A stretch of 64,000 nucleotides of DNA, taken from positions 20,931 through 84,930 of the forward strand of contig DJIF01000015.1 of the NCBI GenBank assembly GCA_002433485.1. The letters run 5' to 3'. Under the pieces are notes generated by a model. It had not been told where the DNA came from, did not search any database, and saw only the letters and a program-made list of their open reading frames with translations. This document shows, piece after piece, positions 24,878-33,798 of the stretch. The stretch's first letter is position 1. Every line of letters starts with the position of its first letter. Made by a program: the position numbers and the translations under genes. The stretch is from Deltaproteobacteria bacterium UBA6601. GTDB lineage: Bacteria; Myxococcota_A; UBA796; UBA9615.

Positions 24878-25837
24878 GTGCAGCACTCCCAGCAGCAACT
24901 GGATGTACAGCTTGCAGCCGCAGTGAGAGCCGCACGCGAGGAAATCATGGGGAACTACAGTGTGGTGGTCGATACCACCAACTGGAGCTGGTGCAATGGA
25001 GAGTTGCAGGTCCAGGGCGGAGTCTTGTCACCGGTTCAGATGAACATCTATCAACGAGTCCTCGGCGAGCAGCTTGGCGATTTGGCAATCCCAGAGCCGG
25101 CGATTCTCTCCAGTCTGGATTCCCCCTGGCACCTCCATCAATGGCTGCAGATCCCCGCAGGCAACAGCCTCGATCTCTTCCGTCGCCCCAACACCGATCT
25201 ACAGACCCAATGGGCGGGCCCCGCCTGGGTACGGTACTTTGCGGACCACCCGAACAGCGGCAGTGTCCTTATCCAGACCCCGGACGCCAGCCTGGGCTGG
25301 ACAAGCAAAGACCAGCTGGCATGCGACGCTACCGGCCCTACAGCAGACCCCTGGGCCCACTATCTGCGGCCACTGGCCCACAGGACCAGAGCCCCCCAGG
25401 TCGAGAGCCCCTGTAACTGCCCAAGAATGCAGGCCAATGAAGTGTTGGCCTGCTATGCACGCAGCTGGCTGGGACGGAGCTATGGTTGGGGAGCCAATAG
25501 CGAACGACGCATCGACTGCAGCGGCTTCACCCAGCGCGTGATGCTGCACTGCTGCGGACTGCTGCTGCCCAAGAACAGCGCGGACCAGCAAGCTTTGGGC
25601 AAGCACCTTGGTCCTGACGAAATGCGTGCCGGCGATCTGGTCTTCGTTGTAGGGCGCAGCGAGGGTCTGCGGCACGTGGCCATGGTGGTGGAAGCACCCA
25701 ACGACCCCACCAGCCTCAACGTCGTACACGCCTCGATGTCCAAAAGTGCAGTCGTGGAGGAACGCCTCGATGTGTTCCTCGCCCGTCACGAATTCAAGGC
25801 CGCCCGTCGACTGCTTCACTGGCCGGAGGAACGGTGA
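24878..25837 (+). CDS. NlpC/P60 peptidase with SH3-like N-terminal region
   Basis: 319 residues. The C-terminal ~140 are an NlpC/P60 domain: YARSWLGRSYGWGANSERR, IDCSGFTQRVMLHCCG with the catalytic Cys, and RHVAMVVEAPN with the catalytic His. The N-terminal half contains SH3-like strands (WLQIPAGNSLDLFRRP; DASLGWTSKDQLA) as in YkfC-type gamma-D-glutamyl-diamino acid endopeptidases, which trim peptidoglycan peptides during recycling. No signal peptide is evident, which again fits cytoplasmic recycling. GTG start 6 bases after nagZ. The stop overlaps the next start (TGATG). The context argues for muropeptide trimming rather than wall growth. Confidence 0.85.
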   Translation: MQHSQQQLDVQLAAAVRAAREEIMGNYSVVVDTTNWSWCNGELQVQGGVLSPVQMNIYQRVLGEQLGDLAIPEPAILSSLDSPWHLHQWLQIPAGNSLDLFRRPNTDLQTQWAGPAWVRYFADHPNSGSVLIQTPDASLGWTSKDQLACDATGPTADPWAHYLRPLAHRTRAPQVESPCNCPRMQANEVLACYARSWLGRSYGWGANSERRIDCSGFTQRVMLHCCGLLLPKNSADQQALGKHLGPDEMRAGDLVFVVGRSEGLRHVAMVVEAPNDPTSLNVVHASMSKSAVVEERLDVFLARHEFKAARRLLHWPEER

Positions 25838-27351
25838 TGACTACACTCGCCCAGCTCAAGGGCAAGACCATTCATATAGTGGGTGCCTCAGGGATCGAAG
25901 GCACTGCATTACTGCTTTACCTGGCAGGGGAGTTGGGCATCGAGGGGATCGTTGCCCACGACTTCGCAGCCGACCAAGCGAGCTTCGCCCGCTCCTTTCA
26001 CAAGAACAATATCGCCTGGAGCGCGAGCGAGCGTGAGCGCATCCTCCCAGTGCTACGCGCCCTGCCGGTGCGCTACTGCATGGGCACCAACTATCTCCAA
26101 GGGATCGATACCGCTGAACTCATTTTTGCCTCACAGAACTGGTTCAATTATCCAGCCAACCGGCCGGCACTGGACCAGGCCATTGCGGCGGGCGCACAGC
26201 TGCTAGGAATCCTCGACCTTGGCCTGGCGCTGTTTGCGGGTCGCCGGATCACCGTCAGCGGCTCCAACGGCAAGTCGACCACTGCGTCGCTGATCGCCCA
26301 CTTGCTTGAAGCCTGCTCAGGGCCGACAGGCCAGGTGCTGCTGAGCGGCAACGAACGCACCCGGCAGGTCCCCTTGCAGGAGTTAGCTGCCTGCAGCTCC
26401 CAGGATGTGGCCATCTGGGAGGTCTCCAACCGACATCTGCGTGACCGGTCAGTGCGCGGCGACATTGCAGTGCTGACGAACATCACGCCCAACCACATCG
26501 AAGACCACGGCTCGTGGGAGGCCTACGCTGCCGCAAAGAAGCGCCTGGTCCTCGCCCCTGGTAGCGGTGGGCACGCCGTGCTCTGTGCGATCGACCCACA
26601 TAGCGTCGCCATTCAAAATGAAGTCCGCGCGAGCGGAGCCCAGCTTTGGCTGTTTGGCAAAGCTCCGCCCAGTGGCTCCTGCGATGGACACTGCTGGATC
26701 GAAGCCAACCGGTTGCGCCTCCAACTCCCTGGCGGGCTGCGTCTTGAACTCGGCGACCCATCCCTGCTGGCCCTGACCGGCGCACACAACCAGTTAAATT
26801 TACAGGCCGCTCTCTGCGCCCTTGCAGCCAGCGCTTGGGTTGAGACCACACAACTCAATGCACAGCAGCTGGAGCCGCTGTACCGCTCAGCGCCGACCCT
26901 TGAAGGTCGCCTGGAGCTTGTGGGCGAAGCGCAAGGAGTGCGCTGGATCTACGACATTCAGGCGACCACGGCACCGGCGGCAACCGTGGGGATCAGAGCC
27001 ATGGCCCGGGAAGCTCAACGCATCGTGTTGCTGGTAGGCGGCGAAGACAAAGGAATGGACTACACATCCATGGCCGAGCAGGCACGCCGCCACTGCGCTT
27101 TGATCATCAGCCTACCGGGCAGCGGCACTGAGGCCTTCCTGAATGCCCTGGGTTCGGGCCCAGAAGTAGCCCGCTGCAAAGACCTTGAGGAAGCGCTTCC
27201 GCTGGCCCGAGACCGCAGCCAAGCCGGCGACGTGGTGCTGCTTTCACCGGGCTCCGCGTTTTTCTATCGAGCCTTCATTGACGGCGGCCCCTCCTACCGG
27301 GAGCGAGTCCGCGCCATTCTGCCAACCGATCCCCGACAGGAAACAACATGA
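25837..27351 (+). CDS. MurD-like Mur ligase, divergent substrate motifs
   Basis: 504 residues with the three Mur-ligase domains. ATP-binding SGSNGKSTTAS near 142-151, NITPNHIEDHGSWEAYAAAK (MurD-type), LTGAHNQLNLQAALCALAAS, and VLLVGGEDKGMDY. It resembles MurD, which adds D-Glu to UDP-MurNAc-L-Ala, but motifs that contact substrate differ: MurD's ELSSFQL is EVSNRHL here, DSKATN is DIQATT, and the C-terminal SxDxF region reads SAFFYRAFIDGG. It may therefore ligate a different amino acid or a peptide, as Mpl does in recycling. ATG 25837 has GGAGGA 6 bases upstream. Lies between NlpC/P60 and a sugar nucleotidyltransferase, in a recycling context. Confidence 0.8.
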   Translation: MTTLAQLKGKTIHIVGASGIEGTALLLYLAGELGIEGIVAHDFAADQASFARSFHKNNIAWSASERERILPVLRALPVRYCMGTNYLQGIDTAELIFASQNWFNYPANRPALDQAIAAGAQLLGILDLGLALFAGRRITVSGSNGKSTTASLIAHLLEACSGPTGQVLLSGNERTRQVPLQELAACSSQDVAIWEVSNRHLRDRSVRGDIAVLTNITPNHIEDHGSWEAYAAAKKRLVLAPGSGGHAVLCAIDPHSVAIQNEVRASGAQLWLFGKAPPSGSCDGHCWIEANRLRLQLPGGLRLELGDPSLLALTGAHNQLNLQAALCALAASAWVETTQLNAQQLEPLYRSAPTLEGRLELVGEAQGVRWIYDIQATTAPAATVGIRAMAREAQRIVLLVGGEDKGMDYTSMAEQARRHCALIISLPGSGTEAFLNALGSGPEVARCKDLEEALPLARDRSQAGDVVLLSPGSAFFYRAFIDGGPSYRERVRAILPTDPRQETT

Positions 27352-28502
27352 GCGAGCCAGAACAGCCCCTAGCGGGGGTCCAGGCCCTGGTACTGGGCGC
27401 AGGATTCGGCACCCGGCTGCGACCCCTGACCGAGCACATCCCCAAGCCGGCAGTGCCGTTGCTCGGTCGGCCGCTGCTCGGCCATCCACTGATTCACCTC
27501 TACGCAGCTGGCTGCATGGAGGTACATGTCAACGCCTTCCACCAGAGCGACCGACTAATGGCCGCCATGGACGCCTGGGTCCAGCGCCGGCTGCTGCGGC
27601 TAAAGCTCCACTGGTCCATTGAGACACCAAAGATCCTCGGTACTGGCGGCGCAACCCGCAAGCTTGAGTCACAGCTATGCCGCGATGAGAGGCCTTTCTT
27701 GATGCTCAACGGCGACTCCATTCTTGGCGCCGATCTCCCCGCTCTATGGAGCGCACACCAGAGCAACCGCGCCGAGGGTGCCCTCGCAACCCTGTTATGC
27801 CTGCCACGAGCCGATGCCGAAAATTACGGCGCAGTATGGGTAGACGACTCGGGTCGGATCCTCGATCTGGCCGGAGTAGGCCGAGCCCCCGGGGTCACCG
27901 ATGATGACCTAAGAGCAGCCACTCCCTGCATCTTCTGCGGAATCCAGATCATTGAGCAGCAGGTCGTCCTGCAACTGCCGCCAAACGGTACCGAGAGCTG
28001 CATCGTGAGGCAGGGCTATGGCCCGCTTATAGAGAAGGGCCTGACCGTGAAGGCGCATCTCGCCGACAACAACCTGCTGTTCCACGATGTCGGCACCCCA
28101 AGCCGCTACCTGGATGCCCAGAACGAGCTCATGGCCGGCCCCTCCCGACGGGTCCTCGCGACCGGTCCCAATGTGGACCCGCTAGAGGCCCTGTTTCAGG
28201 AAGCGTCCTACGCAGTGGACAGCTCAGGGAGAGAGTACGGCAACCCTGATTCAGTAATTGGGCTGAGCGGCGCTCGCATCGAGCCACCGGTTTTCTTCGG
28301 CCCACGCAACGAGCTGAGCACAGGCTGTGTCGTCGGTCCCTACGCCAGCCTCGGCGCGCTCAACAAGCTGGGCGCCAAGGCAAGGGTCCAGGATGCTGCT
28401 CTTTGGAGCCGAGTCGAGCTTGAGTCCGGCGCCTCCATGTACGGTGAGATCGCCGCCTACCTCGGCGATAAGCTGCTGCGGCTGGGCGGCCGAGAGAACT
28501 AA
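27348..28502 (+). CDS. MurU-like sugar-1-phosphate nucleotidyltransferase with beta-helix tail
   Basis: 384 residues. N-terminal nucleotidyltransferase domain: ALVLGAGFGTRLRPLTEH, IPKPAVPLLGRPLLGH, LGTGGATRKLESQL, FLMLNGDSIL (metal Asp), DVGTPSRYLDAQN. The C-terminal ~100 residues carry hexapeptide-like turns (IGLSGARIEPPVFFGP; GCVVGPYASLG) typical of a short left-handed beta-helix. Relatives include MurU (MurNAc-1-P uridylyltransferase) and mannose-1-P guanylyltransferases. The start overlaps the Mur ligase stop (ATGA); following nagZ, NlpC/P60 and a Mur ligase, a MurNAc salvage role is the best guess. No MurNAc kinase (AmgK) is present here. Confidence 0.8.
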   Translation: MSEPEQPLAGVQALVLGAGFGTRLRPLTEHIPKPAVPLLGRPLLGHPLIHLYAAGCMEVHVNAFHQSDRLMAAMDAWVQRRLLRLKLHWSIETPKILGTGGATRKLESQLCRDERPFLMLNGDSILGADLPALWSAHQSNRAEGALATLLCLPRADAENYGAVWVDDSGRILDLAGVGRAPGVTDDDLRAATPCIFCGIQIIEQQVVLQLPPNGTESCIVRQGYGPLIEKGLTVKAHLADNNLLFHDVGTPSRYLDAQNELMAGPSRRVLATGPNVDPLEALFQEASYAVDSSGREYGNPDSVIGLSGARIEPPVFFGPRNELSTGCVVGPYASLGALNKLGAKARVQDAALWSRVELESGASMYGEIAAYLGDKLLRLGGREN

Positions 28503-28521
28503 GGACCAGGGCAGCCCATCA

Positions 28522-30333
28522 ATGAGCTACGCACACCAAACCATCAACGAGATCATCCTACGCCGCCTCAGCGACCCACCTGACCAGATCCAGAGCTACG
28601 CCGAGAACCCTGACGGAACGTTCCGAGCCATCACCATGGGCGAGGACCGGTCCAAGACCCTGCGCCTGGCAGCCGCTCTGATCGGCAGAGGACTGGAGAA
28701 AGGTCAGGCGGTAGCAATCCTGGCAGCTGTTCGAGCCGAGTGGGTCCAGTGGGACTTCGCCAACCTGCTGAGCCTGCTGGTAACCATCGGAATTTACCCG
28801 AGTTCGACCCCAGAACAGATTTTGTACCTGCTGCAACACAGCGAGACGCGGGTGCTGGTGCTTGAGAATCACCAGCAATTGCAGAGTGTCTCTAGCCAGC
28901 TCTCCAGCTGCGAAACCCTGCGCCTTATTGTCCTGCTCGACGAAGAACCACAGGCCGAGCACCAGCACGGCATCGAGCTGATCTCTATGGATGCCTTCCT
29001 CGAAGAAGGTGACGCGGCACTCAAGCAGCAGGGCGAGGAGTGGGTCATCGAGCGGGCCCGCTCAGCACGAGCCTCTGACACCGCCACCCTGGTCTACACC
29101 TCCGGGACGACCGGCCCACCAAAAGGAGCGGTTCTCAGCCACCGCAATCTGTTCCATGTCACCGAGACAGTCGCCAAGATCATGGACTTCAGTCCCCATG
29201 ACCGCTCTGTTGTCTACCTTCCTCTGGCCCATGTACTGCAGCGCTACTCCGTGTATCTGGGCTGCCGCATCGGCATCACCGGCTACTACACCAGCCGCAT
29301 CCAGGCACTGGGTGAGGTCATCAGCGAGGTGCGGCCAACGGTCCTGGTCGGTGTGCCCAGGGTCTTCGAGAAAATTCATGCCCGCGCCATGGCGACCGCC
29401 GCAGGAATGCCCGCGCGACGCCAGCGCATCTTTGAGCGCGCCCTCGCTGTCGGCCATCAATACGCCGAACTGGCGCGGCGTGGGATTGAACCGGGACTCG
29501 GGCTGCGCTTTCGACACTGGCTGTTTGACCGCCTGGTGTTCAAGAAGATCCGCGACAAGCTCGGCGGCAGAGTGCGGATGGCGGTCTCCGGGGGCGCACC
29601 CCTGGCGCTGCAGGTTGCTCTGTGGTTCGAGGCCATCGGGATCCTCGTGGTTGAAGGCTACGGACTCACCGAGACCTCGGCGCCAGCTACAACCTCCCGA
29701 CCCGATGCCTACAAGCACGGCACTGTAGGGCAGGCCATTCCCGGCACCACCGTACGGATCGCCGCCGACGGCGAGATCGAGATCTCCGGTCCGGGAGTCT
29801 TCTCCGGTTACTACAAGGATCCCACCGCAACCGCACAAGCCTTCACCAAAGATGGCTTCTTCAAGAGTGGCGACATTGGTGAACTGGATGCAGACGGCTT
29901 CCTCAAGATTACCGACCGCAAGAAGGACATCATCATCACTGCAGGCGGCAAGAACGTGGCCCCGGCTAACATCGAGAATCTGCTCAAAGAGCATCCCCTG
30001 ATCGGCCAGGCGATGGTCTTTGGCGACCGCAAACCCTACCTCGTCTGCGCCATTGCCCTCGACCCGGAAGAGGCGCCGGCCTGGGCCAGCCAGAACGGCA
30101 TCACAGAAGTAGCGTTGACGGTTCTGAGCGAAACTCCCGAAATTCAGCAAGCGGTCAGCGAGCACCTCAAGGCCTGCAACCGACAGCTGGCCCCCTATGA
30201 AAAGCTCAAGAAATGGATCGTGGTCGGCGAGCCATTCGCCCCAGAGAACGGCTACCTCACCCCTACTCTGAAGCTGCGGCGCCGGGTCATTGTCGAGCAG
30301 TACGGCGACCAGCTCGAAGAGCTATACAGCTGA
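28522..30333 (+). CDS. Long-chain acyl-CoA synthetase (AMP-forming)
   Basis: 603 residues, the length of FadD15-type long-chain synthetases. Motifs: TATLVYTSGTTGPPKGAVLS (P-loop), YLPLAHVLQRY, VVEGYGLTETSAPATTSRP, DGFFKSGDIGELDADGFLKI, TDRKKDIIITAGGKNVAPAN (hinge), and late PTLKLRRRVI with the catalytic Lys area. It activates fatty acids to acyl-CoA via acyl-AMP, feeding beta-oxidation or lipid synthesis, and would supply the dienoyl-CoA reductase and acyl-CoA dehydrogenase of this window. I use ATG 28522 (MSYAHQTINE); the frame opens earlier but only inside the preceding gene. Its 3' end overlaps the convergent epimerase gene by 12 bases. Confidence 0.9.
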   Translation: MSYAHQTINEIILRRLSDPPDQIQSYAENPDGTFRAITMGEDRSKTLRLAAALIGRGLEKGQAVAILAAVRAEWVQWDFANLLSLLVTIGIYPSSTPEQILYLLQHSETRVLVLENHQQLQSVSSQLSSCETLRLIVLLDEEPQAEHQHGIELISMDAFLEEGDAALKQQGEEWVIERARSARASDTATLVYTSGTTGPPKGAVLSHRNLFHVTETVAKIMDFSPHDRSVVYLPLAHVLQRYSVYLGCRIGITGYYTSRIQALGEVISEVRPTVLVGVPRVFEKIHARAMATAAGMPARRQRIFERALAVGHQYAELARRGIEPGLGLRFRHWLFDRLVFKKIRDKLGGRVRMAVSGGAPLALQVALWFEAIGILVVEGYGLTETSAPATTSRPDAYKHGTVGQAIPGTTVRIAADGEIEISGPGVFSGYYKDPTATAQAFTKDGFFKSGDIGELDADGFLKITDRKKDIIITAGGKNVAPANIENLLKEHPLIGQAMVFGDRKPYLVCAIALDPEEAPAWASQNGITEVALTVLSETPEIQQAVSEHLKACNRQLAPYEKLKKWIVVGEPFAPENGYLTPTLKLRRRVIVEQYGDQLEELYS

Positions 30334-31203
30334 GACTCCAGGCCGAAACGGCACACCCAGGTCCTGTTCCGCGCGCGGCGAGCTGGGCGGTGTGCCTGCT
30401 GCTGCAGCCCGAGCTGCTTCAACAGTGATAGGCGGAGCGCCCCAGATGCGCTCCAGCAGGGCCACCACCGGATAGATCATGGTTGGTGGCAAGGACACCA
30501 CAGCGCGGCTCAGCCCGTGCTCCTGCAGCACACAACGAGCCAACTGAGCAAAGCTCAGGGCCTGCGGTCCTGCCAGGGTATAGATTCCTGCTGCCTGCGA
30601 GCGCTGCGCGGCAGCAAGACAGGCAGCGGCGGCATCATCCACCGGCAGGGGGCGCAACGGAGCCCCACCAAGCACCGGAACCAGTGGCGACCGTCGCGCT
30701 ACACCAAGTACCCCAGACTCCAGTTGAGACTGCGGGCCGCTGAGCACCGGGAACCGCAGCACTGCACTGCACAGCGGACTGTCTATGACCAATCGCTCTG
30801 CCTGGCGCTTAGTGCGCGAGTAGGGACCGTGGTGGGGGCGCCCAGCGGCAACGCTACTGATCAGGACAAAGCGCTCAACACCTGCTCGACAGGCGGCCGA
30901 CAGCAGGGTCCTGGTCCCCTCCACGTTGACCGCGTGCATGCGTGCCGGACTCGCGGCCCCGAGGGCGGCAGCCAGGTGAATGACGGAATTGGAGCCCTGA
31001 CAAAGGCGATCGAGACTGGGCGGATCTGCAAGATCTCCAACCACCTCTTCATCAGGTTCAAGAGAAAGTTCACCACTGCGCCGTACGAGAGCTCGAAGGG
31101 GAAGCTGTCGAGCCCGCAACAAACGCAGAACTGCGTGACCGAGAAAGCCGGTGGCACCGGTCACAGAGATTTGCCTCGTCCGGTCCGGCTCGGTCAATTG
31201 CAA
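30322..31203 (-). CDS. NAD-dependent epimerase/dehydratase family protein
   Basis: 293 residues, Rossmann fold of the extended SDR type. ISVTGATGFLGHAVLRLL is the nucleotide-binding loop, HLAAALGAASP the following strand, FVLISSVAAG the catalytic Ser region and YSRTKRQAERLV the YxxxK active site. The C-terminal domain (PLRPLPVDDAAAACLAAAQR) resembles sugar or sterol/flavonoid-type reductases. The substrate is not identifiable. TTG 31203 has GAGGGG about 10 bases upstream; no in-frame ATG exists near the domain. It converges with the acyl-CoA ligase gene and diverges from the MATE gene. Confidence 0.82.
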   Translation of the reverse strand: MQLTEPDRTRQISVTGATGFLGHAVLRLLRARQLPLRALVRRSGELSLEPDEEVVGDLADPPSLDRLCQGSNSVIHLAAALGAASPARMHAVNVEGTRTLLSAACRAGVERFVLISSVAAGRPHHGPYSRTKRQAERLVIDSPLCSAVLRFPVLSGPQSQLESGVLGVARRSPLVPVLGGAPLRPLPVDDAAAACLAAAQRSQAAGIYTLAGPQALSFAQLARCVLQEHGLSRAVVSLPPTMIYPVVALLERIWGAPPITVEAARAAAAGTPPSSPRAEQDLGVPFRPGVSAV

Positions 31204-31276
31204 GGCGCCATCCCCTCAAGTCATCTCTTCACGGAGCCTGTCCAGCCAGCATCAGGCAGACTACACCTGCAAGTCC

Positions 31277-32695
31277 ATGCCAAAGCAAGACAACGAGCCA
31301 ACGAACGAAGACCTGGCTGGCACTGAGCCACCAGCCCCGCTGCTGAAGATCGGCGTCTCCCGAGCGGTATGGACGGTGGCCTGGCCCATGGCGCTGATTG
31401 GCCTGTGCCGCTCCTGCTACTACCTCTGCGACTCGTACTGGATCGGCAAGCTGGGGACTACCCACCTGGCAGCGCTCGGTGGCTCAGCCTTTGCCTGGTG
31501 GATGATGTTCATCACCTGCAACATCCCTGGCTACGGTGTCAACGCACTGGTTGCTCGCCACGAAGGTGCGGCACGCCGCGACCAGATCGCGCCAGCTATC
31601 GTCCAGGGATTATGGGTAGGACTGGTGGTCTACCTGGGCCTGGTTGGCCTGGCCTACCCCCTCAGGGAGCTGTACTTCTCGCTACTGGGCTTCGCTCCAG
31701 GCAGCGAGGAACGGCTGCTAGGCAGCGAATACATCGGCATCGGCCTGATCGGCTCGCTCGCACTGGCCGCTCACGCTGTCACCCTGGCAGCATTTCGTGG
31801 CATTGGCGATACCCGAACGGCACTCTGGATCACCGCCATCTCGCTGCTGCTCAATGCGGGGCTCGATCCGGTGATGATCTGGGGCTGGTTTGGCTGCCCC
31901 GCCATGGGCATCGCCGGAGCCGCCTGGGCCACCACAGCAGCAAACGCCACAGCAGCCTTGCTCGGCACCTTAATCCTGGCAAGAAAAGGCTACATCCTGA
32001 TCCCCCGTTGGCCGGTGTTCAAGAGCTTTCGACTGATCGGACGCATTGGTCTGCCCATCGCCGCTGAAGGCGTTGGCTTCTCGCTGGTCTACGTATTGCT
32101 GGGCCAGTTCATTACTGACTTCGGTAGCGAGCAGATGGCAGCTCTGGGCGTTGGTCATCGCCTAGAGAGCCTTGCTTACATGGTCTGCGTTGGCTTCCAG
32201 GTAGGCGCCTCAACAATGGTCGGCCAGTACCTGGGCGCCGGCGACCCGAAGGGGGCGGCTCGCGCTGCCAATCAGGCGGTCCTGCTATGTGCGGGCATCG
32301 TATTGCCAACGAGCATTGCCCTGTATCTGTTTGCGCCGCAGCTGTTCGCGCTGTTTACCGACGATCCGGTCACCGCTGCTGCAGGGGTTCACTACCTGCG
32401 GATTCAAGCACTGGTCGCTGTATTTATGGGAATTGAGGTGGTCTTCCAGGGTGGCTTCACCGGCAGCGGGGACACGATGCCCCCGCTGCTGATTGGGGTC
32501 AGCCTCACCGCAGCGCGGATCCCACTGGCGTGGTTATTGGCCTGGCCACTTGGGATGGGCATCAGCGGAGTGTGGTGGGCCATTGCTCTGAGCACACTGC
32601 TCAAAGGCCTGGTGTTCTGGCTGTGGTTCCGCCGCGGACGCTGGGTTAACGCTCTCAGCGCAGCCGACCTACAGATCGACGCAGAGCGCTCCTGA
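31277..32695 (+). CDS. MATE family efflux transporter
   Basis: 472 residues, 12 hydrophobic segments. Typical MATE features: an N-terminal charged head (KQDNEPTNEDLAG), AWPMALIGLCRSCYYLCDSY, then WIGKLGTTHLAALGG, FRGIGDTRTALWITAIS, GRIGLPIAAEGVGFSLVYVL, GVGHRLESLAYMVCVGFQVG, ASTMVGQYLGAGD and GGFTGSGDTMPPLLIG. Such carriers export drugs, toxins or lipid-linked compounds driven by Na+ or H+. ATG 31277 starts just before the charged head; the frame opens at 31151 but overlaps the divergent gene. No regulator is adjacent. Confidence 0.9.
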   Translation: MPKQDNEPTNEDLAGTEPPAPLLKIGVSRAVWTVAWPMALIGLCRSCYYLCDSYWIGKLGTTHLAALGGSAFAWWMMFITCNIPGYGVNALVARHEGAARRDQIAPAIVQGLWVGLVVYLGLVGLAYPLRELYFSLLGFAPGSEERLLGSEYIGIGLIGSLALAAHAVTLAAFRGIGDTRTALWITAISLLLNAGLDPVMIWGWFGCPAMGIAGAAWATTAANATAALLGTLILARKGYILIPRWPVFKSFRLIGRIGLPIAAEGVGFSLVYVLLGQFITDFGSEQMAALGVGHRLESLAYMVCVGFQVGASTMVGQYLGAGDPKGAARAANQAVLLCAGIVLPTSIALYLFAPQLFALFTDDPVTAAAGVHYLRIQALVAVFMGIEVVFQGGFTGSGDTMPPLLIGVSLTAARIPLAWLLAWPLGMGISGVWWAIALSTLLKGLVFWLWFRRGRWVNALSAADLQIDAERS

Positions 32696-32733
32696 TACCG
32701 ACCGAAACTTGATTGCTGAGCAGCCCCCACAGC

Positions 32734-33798
32734 TCAACCCAGCTCGACGGCAAAACTCTCAGGCCCCCAAGCTGACCGAACCGAAGAGCTTGATTCGGGC
32801 GTAACCAAAGCCAACAGAGTGCCCCCCCAACCAGCACCGGTAATCTTCGCTGCCAGGGCCCCAGCTGCAAGAGCGCTGGAAATCCCCTCGCGGTCCCAGC
32901 CATGAACGACTCCCAGACAATCGAGGCACTCCTGCTGCTCGCTCATCGCCTGCGCTAAGCCGCCAAGATCACCGGCCGCCCAGGCACTCTGACCCAGGCG
33001 ACTCCACCTACCCATCTCAGCTAGAGTCCGAACCAGGCTGGGGTCCGAGCCCACACGCTGCCGAACTCCATCAACAATATCCACAGTTCGCTCGCTGCTG
33101 CTGCCGGGACGCACCACCAGTGACAGCGGCGGCATAGACTCCAACAAAACCGGCTTGCTCCCCTTCTCGAACCAGATCGGTCGCTCGTAGGTCGCGACTG
33201 TATGATCGATTCCCGAAGGCGTGCCGTGAAAGAGGCGCTCCACAGCCTCTGCTGCTCCAAACACCTGTGCATCCACCGGCTGCTGGCCATACCAGGCCAG
33301 TAAGGCCCGGCCCAGAGCCACACCCAGCGCTGCCGAGGTGCCCATTCCAGAACGCAGCCCACCACCGCGAACTGCGACCCTCAGGGGCAGAGGCAGCTGT
33401 AATCCGAGGGCCTGAGCCGCTGCGCCCAGGGCTCTGTAAATCTCCGGGCTACTTCCTGGCGGGGCAGCTTCATCCAAGGTGATCTCAATGGGCCGCACCT
33501 GCTGCCCACGAACCGCTGGCATGCTGCGCGTGGCGCCCCCCGGCGCCGGAGCAGCCCCACCATCGAGCGGTTGACCCAGCTGACTGCTGATCTGAGCAGC
33601 GGCCAGGTCCATTGGCCCCCAGCCCGCGCCCTGTTCTGCAAGGACCACAGAGAGTCGCCGATCGAGTAAAGGCAGAGCCAGGGCCGGCTCGCCATACACC
33701 ACCGCGTGCTCCCCCAACAGAATGAGCTTGCCGCATGCGGTGGCCACCACCGGACGATGCCCGGGCGCGGTGTCGGGGCGGTCAGAAGAGGTGGTCAT
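32734..33798 (-). CDS. mvk: Mevalonate kinase
   Basis: 354 residues, GHMP kinase fold. ACGKLILLGEHAVVYGEPAL is the mevalonate-kinase signature, followed by RSGMGTSAALGVALGRALL (ATP loop), HGTPSGIDHTVATYERPIWF with the catalytic Asp, and KITGAGWGGTLLALV. It phosphorylates mevalonate to 5-phosphomevalonate. The ATG 33798 lies 17 bases inside the end of the decarboxylase gene; a much longer open frame extends upstream but runs antisense-free only within that gene and lacks homology. Last gene of the mevalonate operon in the direction of transcription, although its reaction is the second step. Confidence 0.92.
   Translation of the reverse strand: MTTSSDRPDTAPGHRPVVATACGKLILLGEHAVVYGEPALALPLLDRRLSVVLAEQGAGWGPMDLAAAQISSQLGQPLDGGAAPAPGGATRSMPAVRGQQVRPIEITLDEAAPPGSSPEIYRALGAAAQALGLQLPLPLRVAVRGGGLRSGMGTSAALGVALGRALLAWYGQQPVDAQVFGAAEAVERLFHGTPSGIDHTVATYERPIWFEKGSKPVLLESMPPLSLVVRPGSSSERTVDIVDGVRQRVGSDPSLVRTLAEMGRWSRLGQSAWAAGDLGGLAQAMSEQQECLDCLGVVHGWDREGISSALAAGALAAKITGAGWGGTLLALVTPESSSSVRSAWGPESFAVELG

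Noticed and set aside
29062..30165. 367-codon open frame on the minus strand
   Set aside because: Fully antisense to the acyl-CoA synthetase gene; no motif or start signal.
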